Below, piece after piece: positions 12,720 through 23,439 of a stretch of DNA of 64,000 bases (the first letter of the stretch is position 1; each line of letters starts with the position of its first letter). The stretch is from Hofstenia miamia (Eukaryota; Xenacoelomorpha; Acoela), in assembly GCA_004352715.1 (NCBI GenBank), contig SCFE01000011.1, positions 985,800 to 1,049,799 of the forward strand, read 5' to 3'. The notes beneath the pieces were generated by a model. That model saw only the letters and a program-made list of their open reading frames with translations. It had not been told where the DNA came from and made no database searches. Both the position numbers and the translations under genes were made by a program.

Positions 12720-13160
12720 TTTGATGAAAAATTGAAAATATCAAGAATTGTGTATATAGTTAATAAATTTAGATTAAAAAAATTTACTAAAATCTTGCCT
12801 AAAAGCTCAATTACTATAGACGCAGGGGTATTGTTAGGTGGTCTTTTATATCAAGTAATAATAGTAGTTTTAAAATTATTACTATAATGGCACTTGATAT
12901 TTATAAATCGAATGCAATTGAGGTTAAAAAATTGATATCAGAAGTACTCTTGCAGTTAAGAAATATCATAAAAGTAATTGCAACATCTAAGTGATTGGCC
13001 GCATTTTTACTTGAAAACATTAAAGACTAATTTTTTTAAGTTCAAGCTTGATCTTGGATGGTTTTGAAAATTAATTAAAATCTGACGTAAAGTCAAGATG
13101 GCTAGAACTCGATTAAATTAAATATTGTTTGTCTGTGATTTGCTTTTTTTACTTCAAAGA
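12720..13160. other. AT-rich stretch between LINE copies
   Basis: No supported gene or repeat. Confidence 0.5.
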
Positions 13161-13315
13161 TTAGCTTTGCATTGGGAGGGAAAATTTTAAATGTTTGAAG
13201 GTATTTACATCCCATTGTTGTTTAGGATTTTTTAAAAAGAGTAAAGCAAATTTATTGCTGAAAATAATAACAAAAGAGATACTACAAACTAAAATATACA
13301 TATATATATATATAT

Positions 13316-13590
13316 NNNNNNNNNNNNNNNNNNNNNNNNNNNNNNNNNNNNNNNNNNNNNNNNNNNNNNNNNNNNNNNNNNNNNNNNNNNNNNNNNNNNN
13401 NNNNNNNNNNNNNNNNNNNNNNNNNNNNNNNNNNNNNNNNNNNNNNNNNNNNNNNNNNNNNNNNNNNNNNNNNNNNNNNNNNNNNNNNNNNNNNNNNNNN
13501 NNNNNNNNNNNNNNNNNNNNNNNNNNNNNNNNNNNNNNNNNNNNNNNNNNNNNNNNNNNNNNNNNNNNNNNNNNNNNNNNNNNNNNNNNN
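13316..13590. other. Assembly gap (275 N)
   Basis: It lies between the Tc1 coding region and the LINE 3' tail. Its left edge is a TA run. Confidence 0.95.
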
Positions 13591-14547
13591 ACTAATATTT
13601 TGTATGTCCACCAATGCGATCTGTCAATACCATCTTGTTGTAGTACAGATGTTCCACGACGCTGCATAAACATGGGAACTTTCTCCTGAATTATTTTGAT
13701 GTAGGCCTTGGCAGTGACTGCCTCGTTGTGAGGAACAAAATGCAGACCAGCACGCCCATTCGCAGTTATAGCACCCCAAATAATCACAGAAGGTGCTGAG
13801 CGGACAATGTTTTGCGTGTAACGTGTGTTGAATTTTTGGTTTCTTGGTCGTCGAACGTGTAGTCGGTATGATGTAAACTGGCCAATCTTGGATTCGGCAC
13901 TAAACATTACTTTATGCCACTTCTCAGGGGTGTAGTGTTGGTATTGCCTGCAGAAACGCAATCGGTCTCGAATGTTCTTTGATGACAATCGGGGTTTGGC
14001 TGCCGGTTTGTACAATGGAAGGTCAAAGGTAATATTCAATCGACGCCTAATGGTGCGTGTTGATACATTCTGCACTAAATTTGCCTTGACTTCAGAAGAT
14101 GAAGAGAATGGTTTATTGACGACGTAACGGTGAATGAGACGGTCAGTCTGAGGGGTTGTTACTTTTCGTTTTCCAGACCACTTCGGAGAGGAAAAATTTT
14201 GCAGTTGCTGATAGCGAGTAACAATTCAGGATACCGAAGATACTTACACGCCCATTCTAACAGCTATAGCACGATAATTGTACCCCTTCTCGAACAAGAT
14301 ATGAATTTGAGCACGCTTTGTTGTTGAAAGTTCACTACCACAGACAATATTTCAGACTATAATGATGGTGCTTTTTCAGTGAAAATGTATTGTGTGTAAA
14401 TCTAAAGTTGTGTTAATTTTATTGGCTAAATGAATCTGTTGTAAATTCTAAGAAAAAATGGGGAATTCCAAGAATTTTACGAAGTTTCCAGGAAATAGCA
14501 TAAAACACACTTTAGATAGGTTACTGTTCCCAAACTTTTGGGCAGTA

Positions 14548-14550
<3 letters not shown>
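13591..14550 (-). pseudogene. Dead Tc1-family transposase with 5' TIR
   Basis: The terminal repeat CAGTACTGCCCAAAAGTTTG reads inward from 14550, next to TA. The minus frame then encodes the N-terminal helix-turn-helix (TTKRAQIHILFEKGYNYRAI), broken by two in-frame stops near 14245 and 14230. The second DNA-binding region follows (TIRRRLN), then the DDE domain: HKVMFSAESKIGQF, SVIIWGAITANGRAGLHFVP and VLQQDG. Tc1 enzymes have Asp in FSDES; here it is Ala, so the first catalytic residue is lost. After QQDG the similarity stops shortly before the gap 13316-13590, which hides the 3' half. The family normally moves the element by cut-and-paste into TA. Apparent joining of this frame through the gap to 13161 is an artefact. 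Confidence 0.85.

Positions 14551-14611
<61 letters not shown>
14551..14611. repeat. (TA)n microsatellite
   Basis: An about 60-bp TA run directly at the Tc1 end, probably the TA-rich target. Confidence 0.9.
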
Positions 14612-14616
<5 letters not shown>

Positions 14617-14800
14617 ACAAAATCAATAATTATGCGCAATTACTCAAAGGGCACTAATTGTAGATATACGGACTCCATGCATGTAATTGATTGGAAATGC
14701 CCAATAACGATTGTTTTTTCAATATAAGTAATTAATTTTTAATTATAATGATATTGGAAAAAGATTTTGGTGTGATAGCCTATATAAAAATGACACTTAC

Positions 14801-14854
14801 TGTTGAGTGAGGGGCTATAGTATAATGAAATAGCAAATGTTTTCACCTTAAAGC
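14801..14854 (-). CDS. Candidate short exon, unknown
   Basis: A 54-bp segment runs from an acceptor ending GATAAG to the consensus donor GTAAGT. It is open with two leading bases: FKVKTFAISLYYSPSLN. It has the same orientation as the other minus candidates nearby. It is too short to be sure. Confidence 0.24.
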
Positions 14855-15124
14855 CTTATCACCATCACAAGTAAAAATAAATTGTCATTTCAATGGTTTA
14901 TTGAAAAAATTAAGCAGTTTTAAAAGTATTGAAAAGTGTTAGATTTTTTGAAATGCAACATTTCAAAGTAAAATGATTAGATATATATTTATGCAAGGGA
15001 AACTCTGGAATCTTTAGTATGAATGTCCTGCAAATGATTGATTTTATTGTTTATTATGAATCAACAAATGTCAAATGCTCCAATAATTGTAGTATACTTG
15101 AATTAACTAATTCCTAGAATTGGT

Positions 15125-15240
15125 CTTGTAATACAATGGTTTCATCAAATTCAGGTCTGTGACTGGGACATTTTTGCTGTTCTCATTTTAATAAATTCTA
15201 TTGCAAGTCGCCAGGACGTGGCTACTTTAGGTATGAATGC
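15125..15240 (-). repeat. Dispersed repeat matching 50.43-50.54 kb
   Basis: The minus strand here aligns with the minus strand at about 50,430-50,540, including the block CCTGGCGAYTTGCA. Translated, both give a similar peptide (WRLAIEFIKMR versus WRFAVKLTKMR). This is either a repeat family or two copies of a conserved exon. Confidence 0.4.
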
Positions 15241-15356
15241 GATCTGAGGAATATGTGAAGTGACTATACAAACTTTCAAAAATAATCTCCACAAGATATT
15301 CATGATAGTAATATTCTGCAATTGTGCAAATCAAGTGCAAAATGGGTGGTTATTAC

Positions 15357-15517
15357 GCATTGAAAACCAAGCCTGTGAGTAAATTTCAAGCTTGTATTAT
15401 AAAGAATTAGTTTGATACTGCGAATATCCAATTCTTTAAAATTTATATCATTTTGAGGATATTTTTCACGTTTATTTGAAAGTTTATTCAATATTTCCAA
15501 TACAGTTTTCCCATCAA
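15357..15517 (-). CDS. Candidate exon, unknown gene
   Basis: The minus frame is open for 53 codons from an acceptor ending ACTAG (two leading bases) to a possible donor GTAATA. The frame stays open to a stop near 15300. It reads DGKTVLEILNKLSNKREK, then KELDIRSIKLILYNTSLKF. It is a well-mixed sequence with amphipathic strands, unlike AT-repeat translation. An earlier donor (GTATCA after DIR-S) is possible. The phase does not fit directly to the exon at 15738-15848, so either an exon is missing between them or one boundary is wrong. Confidence 0.4.
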
Positions 15518-15737
15518 CTAGTAGCCAGATTGTTGAATGGTTTTTTATAAAAAAAACAATTTTTTTATATTGTGCTACTTTAAAAATTGGAGTTTAGAAC
15601 AATGCAAATTCTGTTTAATTGATTATTTCATTTGGTCAATTTCTAAAAAAATTATGCTTTACTATCTGTAAGTGAAATTATGCAAATTACATGCATATAT
15701 TATAACTGATTAAACTTAAATATTACAAAAATCTCAC

Positions 15738-15848
15738 CTGTAATTGGTTATCTGACAGTTCACTAATATTATCTTTTGAGATTTCCAGTTTTGGTAAGTG
15801 TAGTTTGATTTGAGCAGGACAGACACATCTAATTTGGGCAGAAGAATC
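15738..15848 (-). CDS. Candidate 111-bp exon, unknown gene
   Basis: Exactly 37 codons, phase 0 at both ends, between an acceptor ending TTTAG and the consensus donor CAG|GTGAGA. It reads DSSAQIRCVCPAQIKLHLPK, then LEISKDNISELSDNQLQ. GC content is visibly above the flanking DNA. The C-x-C pair and the alternating strand-like pattern suggest a folded domain, but no family is recognised. Confidence 0.5.
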
Positions 15849-15899
15849 CTAAATTCAATCTGTTTATATTTTAAACATGCAATGTTTTCAAAAGTGCTT

Positions 15900-16734
15900 A
15901 CACCTAGATTATATGAGTATGCATGACTTCACTAAATAAAACATATACTAACATAAAGTTATACACTCTTAAAGTATGTGAATTCCTTGTAAATCTATAA
16001 CAATATTTTCAAATATTTGATAAAATACTAAAATAGTTTGCACTGATCATTACATAGGTGTCTACACATTCTTGGAGGTTTATGGAGGTTTGCTTTTCTA
16101 TTCTTAGAGATTTTGAAATTTCAATGCGATTTCAACATATCGATTGTTAATAACAGCACTATTTATATTATAAATTTGACTTCTTAATTTTATGGCTTTA
16201 TTTCAAAGTTAACCTTTTCCATATACATATACCCTTACAAATTTGTACAATATTTACAATGAAATGTATACAAGTTCTTTACAAAAGTTTACTATGTATA
16301 CAGAAATGTACATAGAGATAAACATAGCTAATACAATTATATGAAACAAAAACTCTTCTGTTATGACTAAAATATTTGCTTAGGAAGTGGTTTACGTAAT
16401 TTTATTAGGCTGGTGTATATGATTATGTAAACTGGTGCGAGTTGTACCTGGAAAATCACCTGAACAGCACTTATTTAAATTAGAAAAAAAACTGACAAAT
16501 ATTTGCGAGTTGATTTATTTGACCTAGAAGGCGTTTATTTTGTTTGCCATCCATTACTAATTCATCGATCAAAATTTTTCTTAAAGACCAAAGAGAGTCA
16601 ATTTGACTGATTCACTTCTTATGTATTAAACTAGGATAGGTTCTTAAGTAACTGCTAAAGAAAGAAACAAGAACAAATTCTAAAATGGATCAAATATTAA
16701 AGTCATCAAAGTGGTAAATAACAACAAAGTTTAC
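15900..16734. other. AT-rich stretch, probably intron
   Basis: No supported feature. Confidence 0.45.
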
Positions 16735-16792
16735 CTGATACAAAGGAATTAGCATCATGATAGTGAAAACCATTGAATAAATTTAAATATTG
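16735..16792 (-). CDS. Candidate short exon, unknown
   Basis: Acceptor CCTTGACAG and donor GTAAAC enclose 58 bp, open in one frame: QYLNLFNGFHYHDANSFVS. It ends in phase 1, which does not fit the phase-0 exon at 15738-15848. Treat as tentative. Confidence 0.25.
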
Positions 16793-17262
16793 CTGTCAAG
16801 GATTACATATGATATCTATTAGATGATAAAAACATCGTTTTTGGAAAATTCCTTTGAATGAACTATTTATAAATATTTCAAGACTATATTCACTTGGGCA
16901 CCGGCTAATGACCGAACCAATAAACTATTTTGATATGTATTTAAGAAGCACCCATTCAAAATTAAAAAGCGTTCCTTAAGTTTTCAAGTTAGGATAACGT
17001 CAGTTTTGAAAGTTCTATTTAATAAATTGCATAGTATTTGATTAATTTGGACTGAACTGCAAAAAATAAGTTAATTTTATCTGATTAGTTTTTACTATAT
17101 ATGTCAGTAAACATTCAATGAAAAACTTAGCATAGAATATAAAATGGGTCATAATTTATATTTTCTACTTCTTTTTTATTGGAATTTAATAAAAATCGTT
17201 GCATTGACCAAAATACTTTTGTTCGAATAACACAACAGATCATTTAAAATGATCTATTGTAG

Positions 17263-17313
17263 TCTAACCGAGCTTTGATGTGGAATAAAATTATAAATGG
17301 CTTAAATATATCA
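17263..17313 (+). CDS. Candidate short exon, plus strand
   Basis: A 51-bp segment, phase 0 at both ends, lies between acceptor ATTGTAG and donor GTGAGT and reads SNRALMWNKIINGLNIS. It lies on the strand opposite its neighbours and is short, so a chance match is possible. Confidence 0.22.
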
Positions 17314-17319
17314 GTGAGT

Positions 17320-18394
17320 ACATACGTTAATGCAGATTAGTAAAATTCAAAATTTACATTTATTAGAAACATCTTTTGAATTTACGTCGCATCGTGTACT
17401 TTGCCTTAGCGTGCTATAAACAACAAACTTCTTTAACAAAACTAATGAATTCAAAGTTTATCCAATTTGCGAATTTTTCTAACATTTTTCTTAGACAATT
17501 TTATAGTGATGGTTTATAATGCAAATTATAATAACGTAGGAGCTCAATATATATGGAAATTACGATGAAAAAATTCATAATTTAATTTGTAACTACTTTT
17601 ACAGATTAATCAAAGTTTTGAATTCTTAATATTGCTATTCTTGCACAATATATATATGAAGAATTTCTTAGGAAGTTTATAATTGCTAAGAAATTCAAGG
17701 TCTTTGATTTTTGACAAATTGATTGAATGAATGAAGAGCTGTATTTTATGAAATAGATTTCTTTAAAAGGTAACAGCAATACAGTGAGTAGGCCTGGCGG
17801 TCAAAGGGTATTCAAGAAAATAAGCAGCGGGGCGAATCAACCCATGAGGCTGAGTGCAGAGGTGCAAGTGGGGAGAGAATAGTTCATATTTTTATAAAGT
17901 CCGTTTCCATTCTACAAACATGAGACAAAACACCCACGAGTGGAAAAAAATCCGAATAAAACAATTTTAGAGATTTTAAAAAAATTCCCTGCTTAATAAT
18001 ATTTGTATTTCATGGAATTTTATTCTATTCAATTGTATAAATATGATATTTTTGCTCTGAACTTCAGTTGCTGATAATATGTTTTGCAATTTCATCCGGA
18101 AGGAGTGTGATTACTTTGTACAAAAGTATTGCATAAAAATAACTTTGTAAAGAGCTTTATAAAAAATCTATTTCATTTTGCTATTATGTTTTACTATATG
18201 TGTTAGCATCACGTCTGTTTTTGAAAAAATGATTCTATCTCCTAAGTAATAAGGGATTTAAAATATATGGCGGTGGTTGTGTAGTGTAATCAAAATTGCG
18301 GTAGAAAAAATATGGGGGCAATAAGATATCGCAAACAGCTTTTGAGGCAGAATTTATTTTAATGGACCACTGAGAATGGAAGAATGGAAGCGGT
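17320..18394. other. AT-rich stretch, nothing firm
   Basis: A somewhat GC-richer patch at 17,780-17,880 has no recognisable coding or RNA signature. Confidence 0.4.
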
Positions 18395-18583
18395 CTAACA
18401 ATATGAGAAAGCTGTGTCTGTACGTGAATATGGGGTGTTGCTCAAAGTCTGTGGGTTCTGTGGTGCGTGGTAGGGTAGTCTACAAAAATTCTCCCCACTT
18501 ATGTGTCTGGGTTCAACCTCTTGATCACAAATAAACCCGCTTTTAATGTCTTCATCAGTGACGTACAGTTTCCCCAGTGTCAT
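18395..18583 (-). CDS. 62-codon ORF, unknown
   Basis: The minus ORF starts MTLGKLYVTDEDIKSGFICD and is hydrophilic with balanced composition. No splice sites of good quality flank it. It may be a fragment of a retroelement or an exon. Nothing in it is recognised. Confidence 0.25.
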   Translation of the reverse strand: MTLGKLYVTDEDIKSGFICDQEVEPRHISGENFCRLPYHAPQNPQTLSNTPYSRTDTAFSYC

Positions 18584-18796
18584 TGACCTTTACAAAAATA
18601 AAGCTATACTATATGGAACAAATGAATTATTTACACTACATTCTATTCAATGTCTATGGTCTCTTTAAGTAACATTCATAGATAGGACGCGATTATCAAG
18701 AAGGACTAGAGATAATTTGGTGAGCAAGGCAAATTCATTTGTATAATATCCTTCATACATTGCTCATTTTTGTCAGACGATTATATAAGGCAACAT

Positions 18797-19038
18797 CAGT
18801 GGCGTACGCAGGGGAGGGACATAGTGGAATGTCCCCCCGTCAGGTTTCTAAATTTGATTTTGACTTGATAGATGATCAAAAAAAAATTCGTAAAAATTTG
18901 AAAAATTTAAAATCTAGGATCGTGAAATGCGTTTTTAGGGTCTATTTTCTCAATATTTTCAAAAATTTTAGCGGGGCTTTGCCCCGCATTGGGCAATAAC
19001 AACGATGCCACCCTCAGAAAATCCTGCGTACGCCCCTG
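18797..19038. mobile_element. hAT-like MITE, GGCGTACGCAGG family, copy 1
   Basis: TIRs CAGTGGCGTACGCAGG and, from the other end, CAGGGGCGTACGCAGG. Internal sequence is shared with copy 2 at 39824-40069: the block TCTAGGATCGTGAAATGC and a GGGGCTTTGCCCCGC hairpin. The 8-bp flanks (GGCAACAT / GTCTTCAT) match only partly, so the TSD has decayed or is absent. No coding capacity. The CAGTGGCGTA end is typical of hAT MITEs in animals. Confidence 0.7.
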
Positions 19039-19175
19039 GTCTTCATGAGGTTGCCTTATAGTTTTAAGATAGTATTTTAGCAAACGTTTATTTCTTCCAA
19101 CAAATCTATGTAAAATCCAGCACTTGCACGTATTAACAGCTTCAATTTCCAATATGCTACCAACAAAGAGAAAGA
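19039..19175 (-). CDS. Candidate exon 3 of a phased set, cut by a MITE
   Basis: After an 84-bp intron from the exon above, the acceptor ATGAAAG opens a minus frame: FLFVGSILEIEAVNTCKCWI, then LHRFVGRNKRLLKYYLKTI. It begins with two bases, complementing the single base left by the exon at 19260-19378. The frame reaches the boundary of the MITE at 19038, so the true 3' limit is uncertain; the MITE may have landed in or just after this exon. Confidence 0.4.
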
Positions 19176-19259
19176 CTTTCATATAAATAGGTTTGAATTT
19201 TGTGTAAATTCAAAAAATTTGATTACCGCACACGTATTTATATCCAAATTCCAATTCAC

Positions 19260-19378
19260 CTGCAGCACGGGTTTTATTTAATTCACTCTTTGGAAATTTT
19301 TTCAGAATGGAGAGCTTCAGAAAATCAAACTTAATGATGCATTGACCGGCTTTCACAAAAGTGCAGGAAACTTCAATC
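19260..19378 (-). CDS. Candidate exon 2 of a phased set
   Basis: A 119-bp segment lies between acceptor TTATTAG and donor CAG|GTGAAT, with one base at each end and 39 codons between. It reads IEVSCTFVKAGQCIIKFDFL, then KLSILKKFPKSELNKTRAA. The leading base completes the codon begun by the exon at 20174-20326. Basic and cysteine-containing; the protein family is not recognised. Confidence 0.5.
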
Positions 19379-19717
19379 CTAATAACTAAGTATTTTTTCA
19401 AGTTACTTACCATATACTAACAGCATTTTATGTGACAATTTTTTGTATGTTTATTTGAGTTCTTCTGATGTTTTGCAACATACTGTATTTTGTAAGAACA
19501 ATTACAACAAAACGTTACTAATAATCATATTTAAGATTCTAATATTTCTCATAGTGCAATTGAACACTTCGAAATTTTCATTGCTTTAGTGACGATATGC
19601 TTTCCATTTAAGATGTTGACCGTTACTGTTACTCGAACAATTTATGCTATGTTTTAAACATAATTAGCCGTTTTCTTGAATATGCAAACAAAATAAAGCT
19701 TAAATTAAAAGGTATTT

Positions 19718-19720
<3 letters not shown>

Positions 19721-19755
<35 letters not shown>

Positions 19756-19821
19756 NNNNNNNNNNNNNNNNNNNNTCTCCTTGATGAAATATAGTAATCA
19801 GTAAATAACAATACCGTTGGT

Positions 19822-19864
<43 letters not shown>
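19721..19864. repeat. (TA)n runs around a 20-N gap
   Basis: TA runs at 19721-19755 and 19825-19864 with the gap at 19756-19775. They lie inside the putative intron between the exons at 19.3 and 20.2 kb. Confidence 0.9.
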
Positions 19865-19867
<3 letters not shown>

Positions 19868-20173
19868 GGATGTAAGTAAAGTTCTAAGACAAGAGCTCAC
19901 ATTAAATCAAATATCAAATAAATTATATAACAACTTAATTAAACGCATTTATATTTATTCCTCGTCATTAAGCAACGCTTGAAAAGCTGTTATAGAGTTG
20001 TCAGCAACCTCCATTGAAAAGTTTCTGCTGCAGTGGTCATTTTCAAGGCTCTCATATACTTCTTAAAGTTGTTGCGACCACCTAAAAATGCATGAAGAAA
20101 TAGCTTTTCTTATAGAAATTTAATTTTCAAAGCCACTTTACTTTGACTTAAGCTTAACGCACTCACCACTTAC

Positions 20174-20326
20174 ACATTCATTCTAAAGAAAATCAACAAA
20201 GGCAGTTTGTCTATGCAACTGACTAGATGATTGTCCGAAAACTTATCTAAGGCATTATTATTGTTGCCTATAATTGAAAACTTCTTGATTTTGGACTTTT
20301 GTAATATATTGTTAGCCAATGTGATA
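20174..20326 (-). CDS. Candidate exon 1 of a phased set
   Basis: A 153-bp minus segment starts after acceptor ATTTATAG and ends at the consensus donor GTAAGT. It has 50 complete codons with one base before and two after. It reads ITLANNILQKSKIKKFSIIG, later FSDNHLVSCIDKLPLLIFFR. The trailing GT joins the leading G of the next exon to give Val. An upstream open segment near 20345-20410 ending at another GTAAGT could be a further exon, but its phase does not fit. Confidence 0.48.
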
Positions 20327-20410
20327 CTATAAATATTGCTTAAACTTACTTTCACAGCAAAAAATAGACTGCAGGTTGTCCATTACATATTGCATTTTGC
20401 AGAAAACATG

Positions 20411-21060
20411 TTTTTTTCCTTATGTTTGGTCACTGTAAATGTACATAATATACTTAATTTATCTTGGTCTAAATTAGCTCTTAGATCAATGCAGTGAAAA
20501 TATTGCAACATTGCTTACAATAACTGTGGAAATATTATTTATGGCAAGAATATAAACAACAAGCTGATTAATATTTATGTTAACAGCAATAACATCAATA
20601 TATATATTAATCACAAACTCAACCAAGATACATTTAGAGAACATCAATCTTTGAAATTAGATCAGCAATCTTAGCTGCAACCAAATTATTATTTGTTTGT
20701 GTTGTAATTTGTTAAAATGTGAGCTTTGCTTGCAAATTCCTTCCTCTAAATGTGCCATGAGGCAAATGTATCATAGCCAGCCTTAATAATGGCTGTGGAG
20801 GTTTAGAAAATAAATATTTCTTTAATTTGCTTAATGTTTTTCAATATTAATTTAAAGAGTTCTGTTTTCCTGGCACATTTTGATCAGAATTATGACTGCT
20901 GACGTGTGCAATTTTAGCGATTAAAACAATTTACACTACATTATTGGGGAAATTGCCATTATTAGTGCACTGCATGACATTAAATCCCAAATCTAAAAAC
21001 AATGTGGCATTAGTTTATTAAAATTTTTTGCTAAGATGAAGCGTTCAACTTGGAATTAAT
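20411..21060. other. AT-rich stretch, nothing supported
   Basis: No supported feature. Confidence 0.45.
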
Positions 21061-21084
21061 TAGGTATAAATTATATATAAATAA

Positions 21085-21435
21085 ATAAATTATATATATA
21101 TATAATATATATATATATGTATATATATACATATATACATATAAATGTATATATATGTATATATGTATTTATATATATATATATGTAATAATATTTATGC
21201 GTACAAATACATATATATATGTATATATATAATATAATATATATACTGTATATATATGTATATATATATGTATTTGTATATATATACATATGTAATATAA
21301 TATACATATGTATATGTATATATATATACATATGTATATGTATATATATATATATATATACATATGTATATGTATATATATATATATATGTATATATGTA
21401 TACATATATATATGTAATAATATTTCTTCATACAA

Positions 21436-21470
<35 letters not shown>
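21085..21470. repeat. Compound TA/TATG/CATA satellite-like array
   Basis: About 385 bp of TA with interspersed TATG and CATA, strongly self-complementary. The non-TA segment TAATAATATTT...ACAAATACAT occurs twice, near 21187 and 21415, so the array contains a higher-order duplication of roughly 230 bp. All frames here read IYIYIY and are not coding. Confidence 0.9.
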
Positions 21471-21479
21471 GAATTCATG

Positions 21480-22560
21480 AGTAGTGTAACTTAATTTTTA
21501 AATTTATTTTACATATATAATTTATTTATGATATAAATTAGTCTATTTTTGAAAATATTTCTTCATATTATTATAAGCTGGAGCAGCATAGTGCTTAAAA
21601 AGCCTTCACAAATTTCATCAGACTGTATATCATACACATTGTGAACCTAATGTGGTTTTTTGCTGTAATTAAAAATTCATACATATTCCTAATTTAAACA
21701 TATCAAAAAAAAACAATCAACCTTCAATTAATGCATTTATTTGTTTAAGTTTCCTTATGCAATTATTACAATTTATCTATTATAATTGCAAATATCATCT
21801 TTTTCTTCGAATAACACGTTTTTGTCCGTAGATAAACTAGATTATTTCTAAAAATATCTATTTGCAAAGTGTAAATGAATTTTTCTCACTAAATTATTGT
21901 AGTGTTATTGAATTAGTGGAGATCATTTACTGATATTTCAATGAATTATATCTTAGTTAAAATTTATTTTATTTATGCATACATCGCAACACAATTTAGA
22001 ATTTTCGTAACCAAGTACATTACACATATTTTATATGAAACATTATTAAATGAAACCAAAAATTTTCAAACCATAATGGAATAATGACATTATATTTTCA
22101 AATGGATACACAAATTTATTGAAAAATTTTGCATACAAAGTGCATTATATATAAATTTTTAAAATGTGTTTATTGGGAATCTACAAAACTAAGTGTATTC
22201 AACATCTGCGCAGTCAAAATCTATGTTTAAGCAGAAACCAAATATTAATTACATAATTAAGGAAACTTCTTCAATATGAGCAATATATTCGACAAAACTT
22301 GAGTACGCAAATACTATTACGAAAAAAATGGAATAATGGGGTTAATTTGTAAGCCTTCTAGGTTTTACCATTTGTCCTGTTACTATCCTATAATGTTTCA
22401 CGCTTTTCCAGGAAAAATGAAGTAGAAAAGACTTAACTCACAAGTTTAAGCTTCTGAAAAACTTTTGTGCTTATGTTAAGAGAGCTCTGGACTACCCAGG
22501 TGTCGTAATCCGAATGTTTTCTGTCGATTTCACAGCTGATTCCACAAAGTAGGTCATAAC
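21480..22560. other. AT-rich stretch, nothing supported
   Basis: No supported feature. Confidence 0.45.
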
Positions 22561-22579
22561 ACTGTCTATAAAAAGCTTA

Positions 22580-23380
22580 TTAAATCAAATTTGGTTAATT
22601 AAAATGTTCATATATTTTCTTCACGGTAGTTATCAAAGCGTTTGTATAAATGATATCCAATCTTCTTCCCAGGTTGTAGGAGCTGGCTCTCCTCTAGGTT
22701 GCCTCCTATCCGATATTTCATTTACACAAATAATCTCACTGTTGTAATACTAAAATATGCTGATGATACCACCCTATGTATTGTGCACGATATCAAACAG
22801 CACTGATAGGCAATTCTATTTCGATCAATGTCAATCTATTGTAAATTGGACAAGAAACAACAAAATGGAGCTTAACTTCGAAAAATGTAAGAAAATGATA
22901 ACAGATTTTTTACGTAGAAAAGTTGTCCCACGATATGCCTCAATTAACAGTTATAACGGTGTTGTTATACAACAAGTCGCAGAACACACAATACTTGGAT
23001 ATGTTATATCTAATAACCTATCTCATTCAGCATTTGTTAATAAGCTACCAAAGAAATGTAACCAACGCCTTCAAATTTTGCGTCGACTTAGCGTACCAGT
23101 CGCCTGCTTACAAAACTTCACCAATAGAAATATATTGACTTTCCTTCACATTGTCATATTCAGATGATCAAACGTTGTTTGAAGTTTGCATAAATTTCTT
23201 TAGATCCACTCTTGAAATGAATTACCCTCCAACATTTTTACCCCTTGATGCAAATGAGCGAACTGGCATCCATTTACTCAAGCCTACTCACAAGATCTGA
23301 ACGATATCGTAGATCCTTTATCCCTTCAATAGTTCGTGAGATTAACAGCAATGCTTATTTGAAGAAAACTATAGTGTAAT
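22580..23380 (+). pseudogene. LINE RT fragment, broken
   Basis: Spread over three frames is the second half of a non-LTR reverse transcriptase. The substrate-binding block reads VVGAGSPLGCLL (family GVPQGSPLGPLL). The catalytic block is KYADDTTLCIVH near 22750. Then come the W..NNKMELNFEKCK block, the LGY.IS.NL block and, after a frameshift near 23170, the C-terminus TRSERYRRSFIPSIV ending at the stop at 23380. This is the layout of CR1/jockey-type ORF2. Several frameshifts make it non-functional. The YADD aspartates are preserved at the codon level, but the 5' half, including motif A, is absent. Confidence 0.75.
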
Positions 23381-23439
23381 CTATCATTTTCGTGTTTTTT
23401 TGTACCTTATATTTTTTTCCGCTTGCGGTAGTCGCTCGT

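Larger units (their letters stand above)
13235..14745 (-). mobile_element. LINE 3' end split by a Tc1 insertion
   Basis: The two halves of the LINE 3' region seen intact at 12.05-12.2 kb lie on either side of a Tc1. At 14745-14600 is the ORF2 terminus KKQSLLGISNQLHAW followed by 3' UTR with GTGCCCTTTGAGTAATTG and GTACATTTT. At 13300-13235 is the remainder, with AGTTTGTAG and the terminal GCAATAAATTTGCT. The break falls in a TA-rich part of the UTR, consistent with Tc1 target choice (TA). Confidence 0.65.

Noticed and set aside
15785-15800. Plus-strand GTAAGT preceded by TTTCCAG
   Set aside because: It lies inside the better supported minus-strand exon at 15738-15848; the plus segment is too short.
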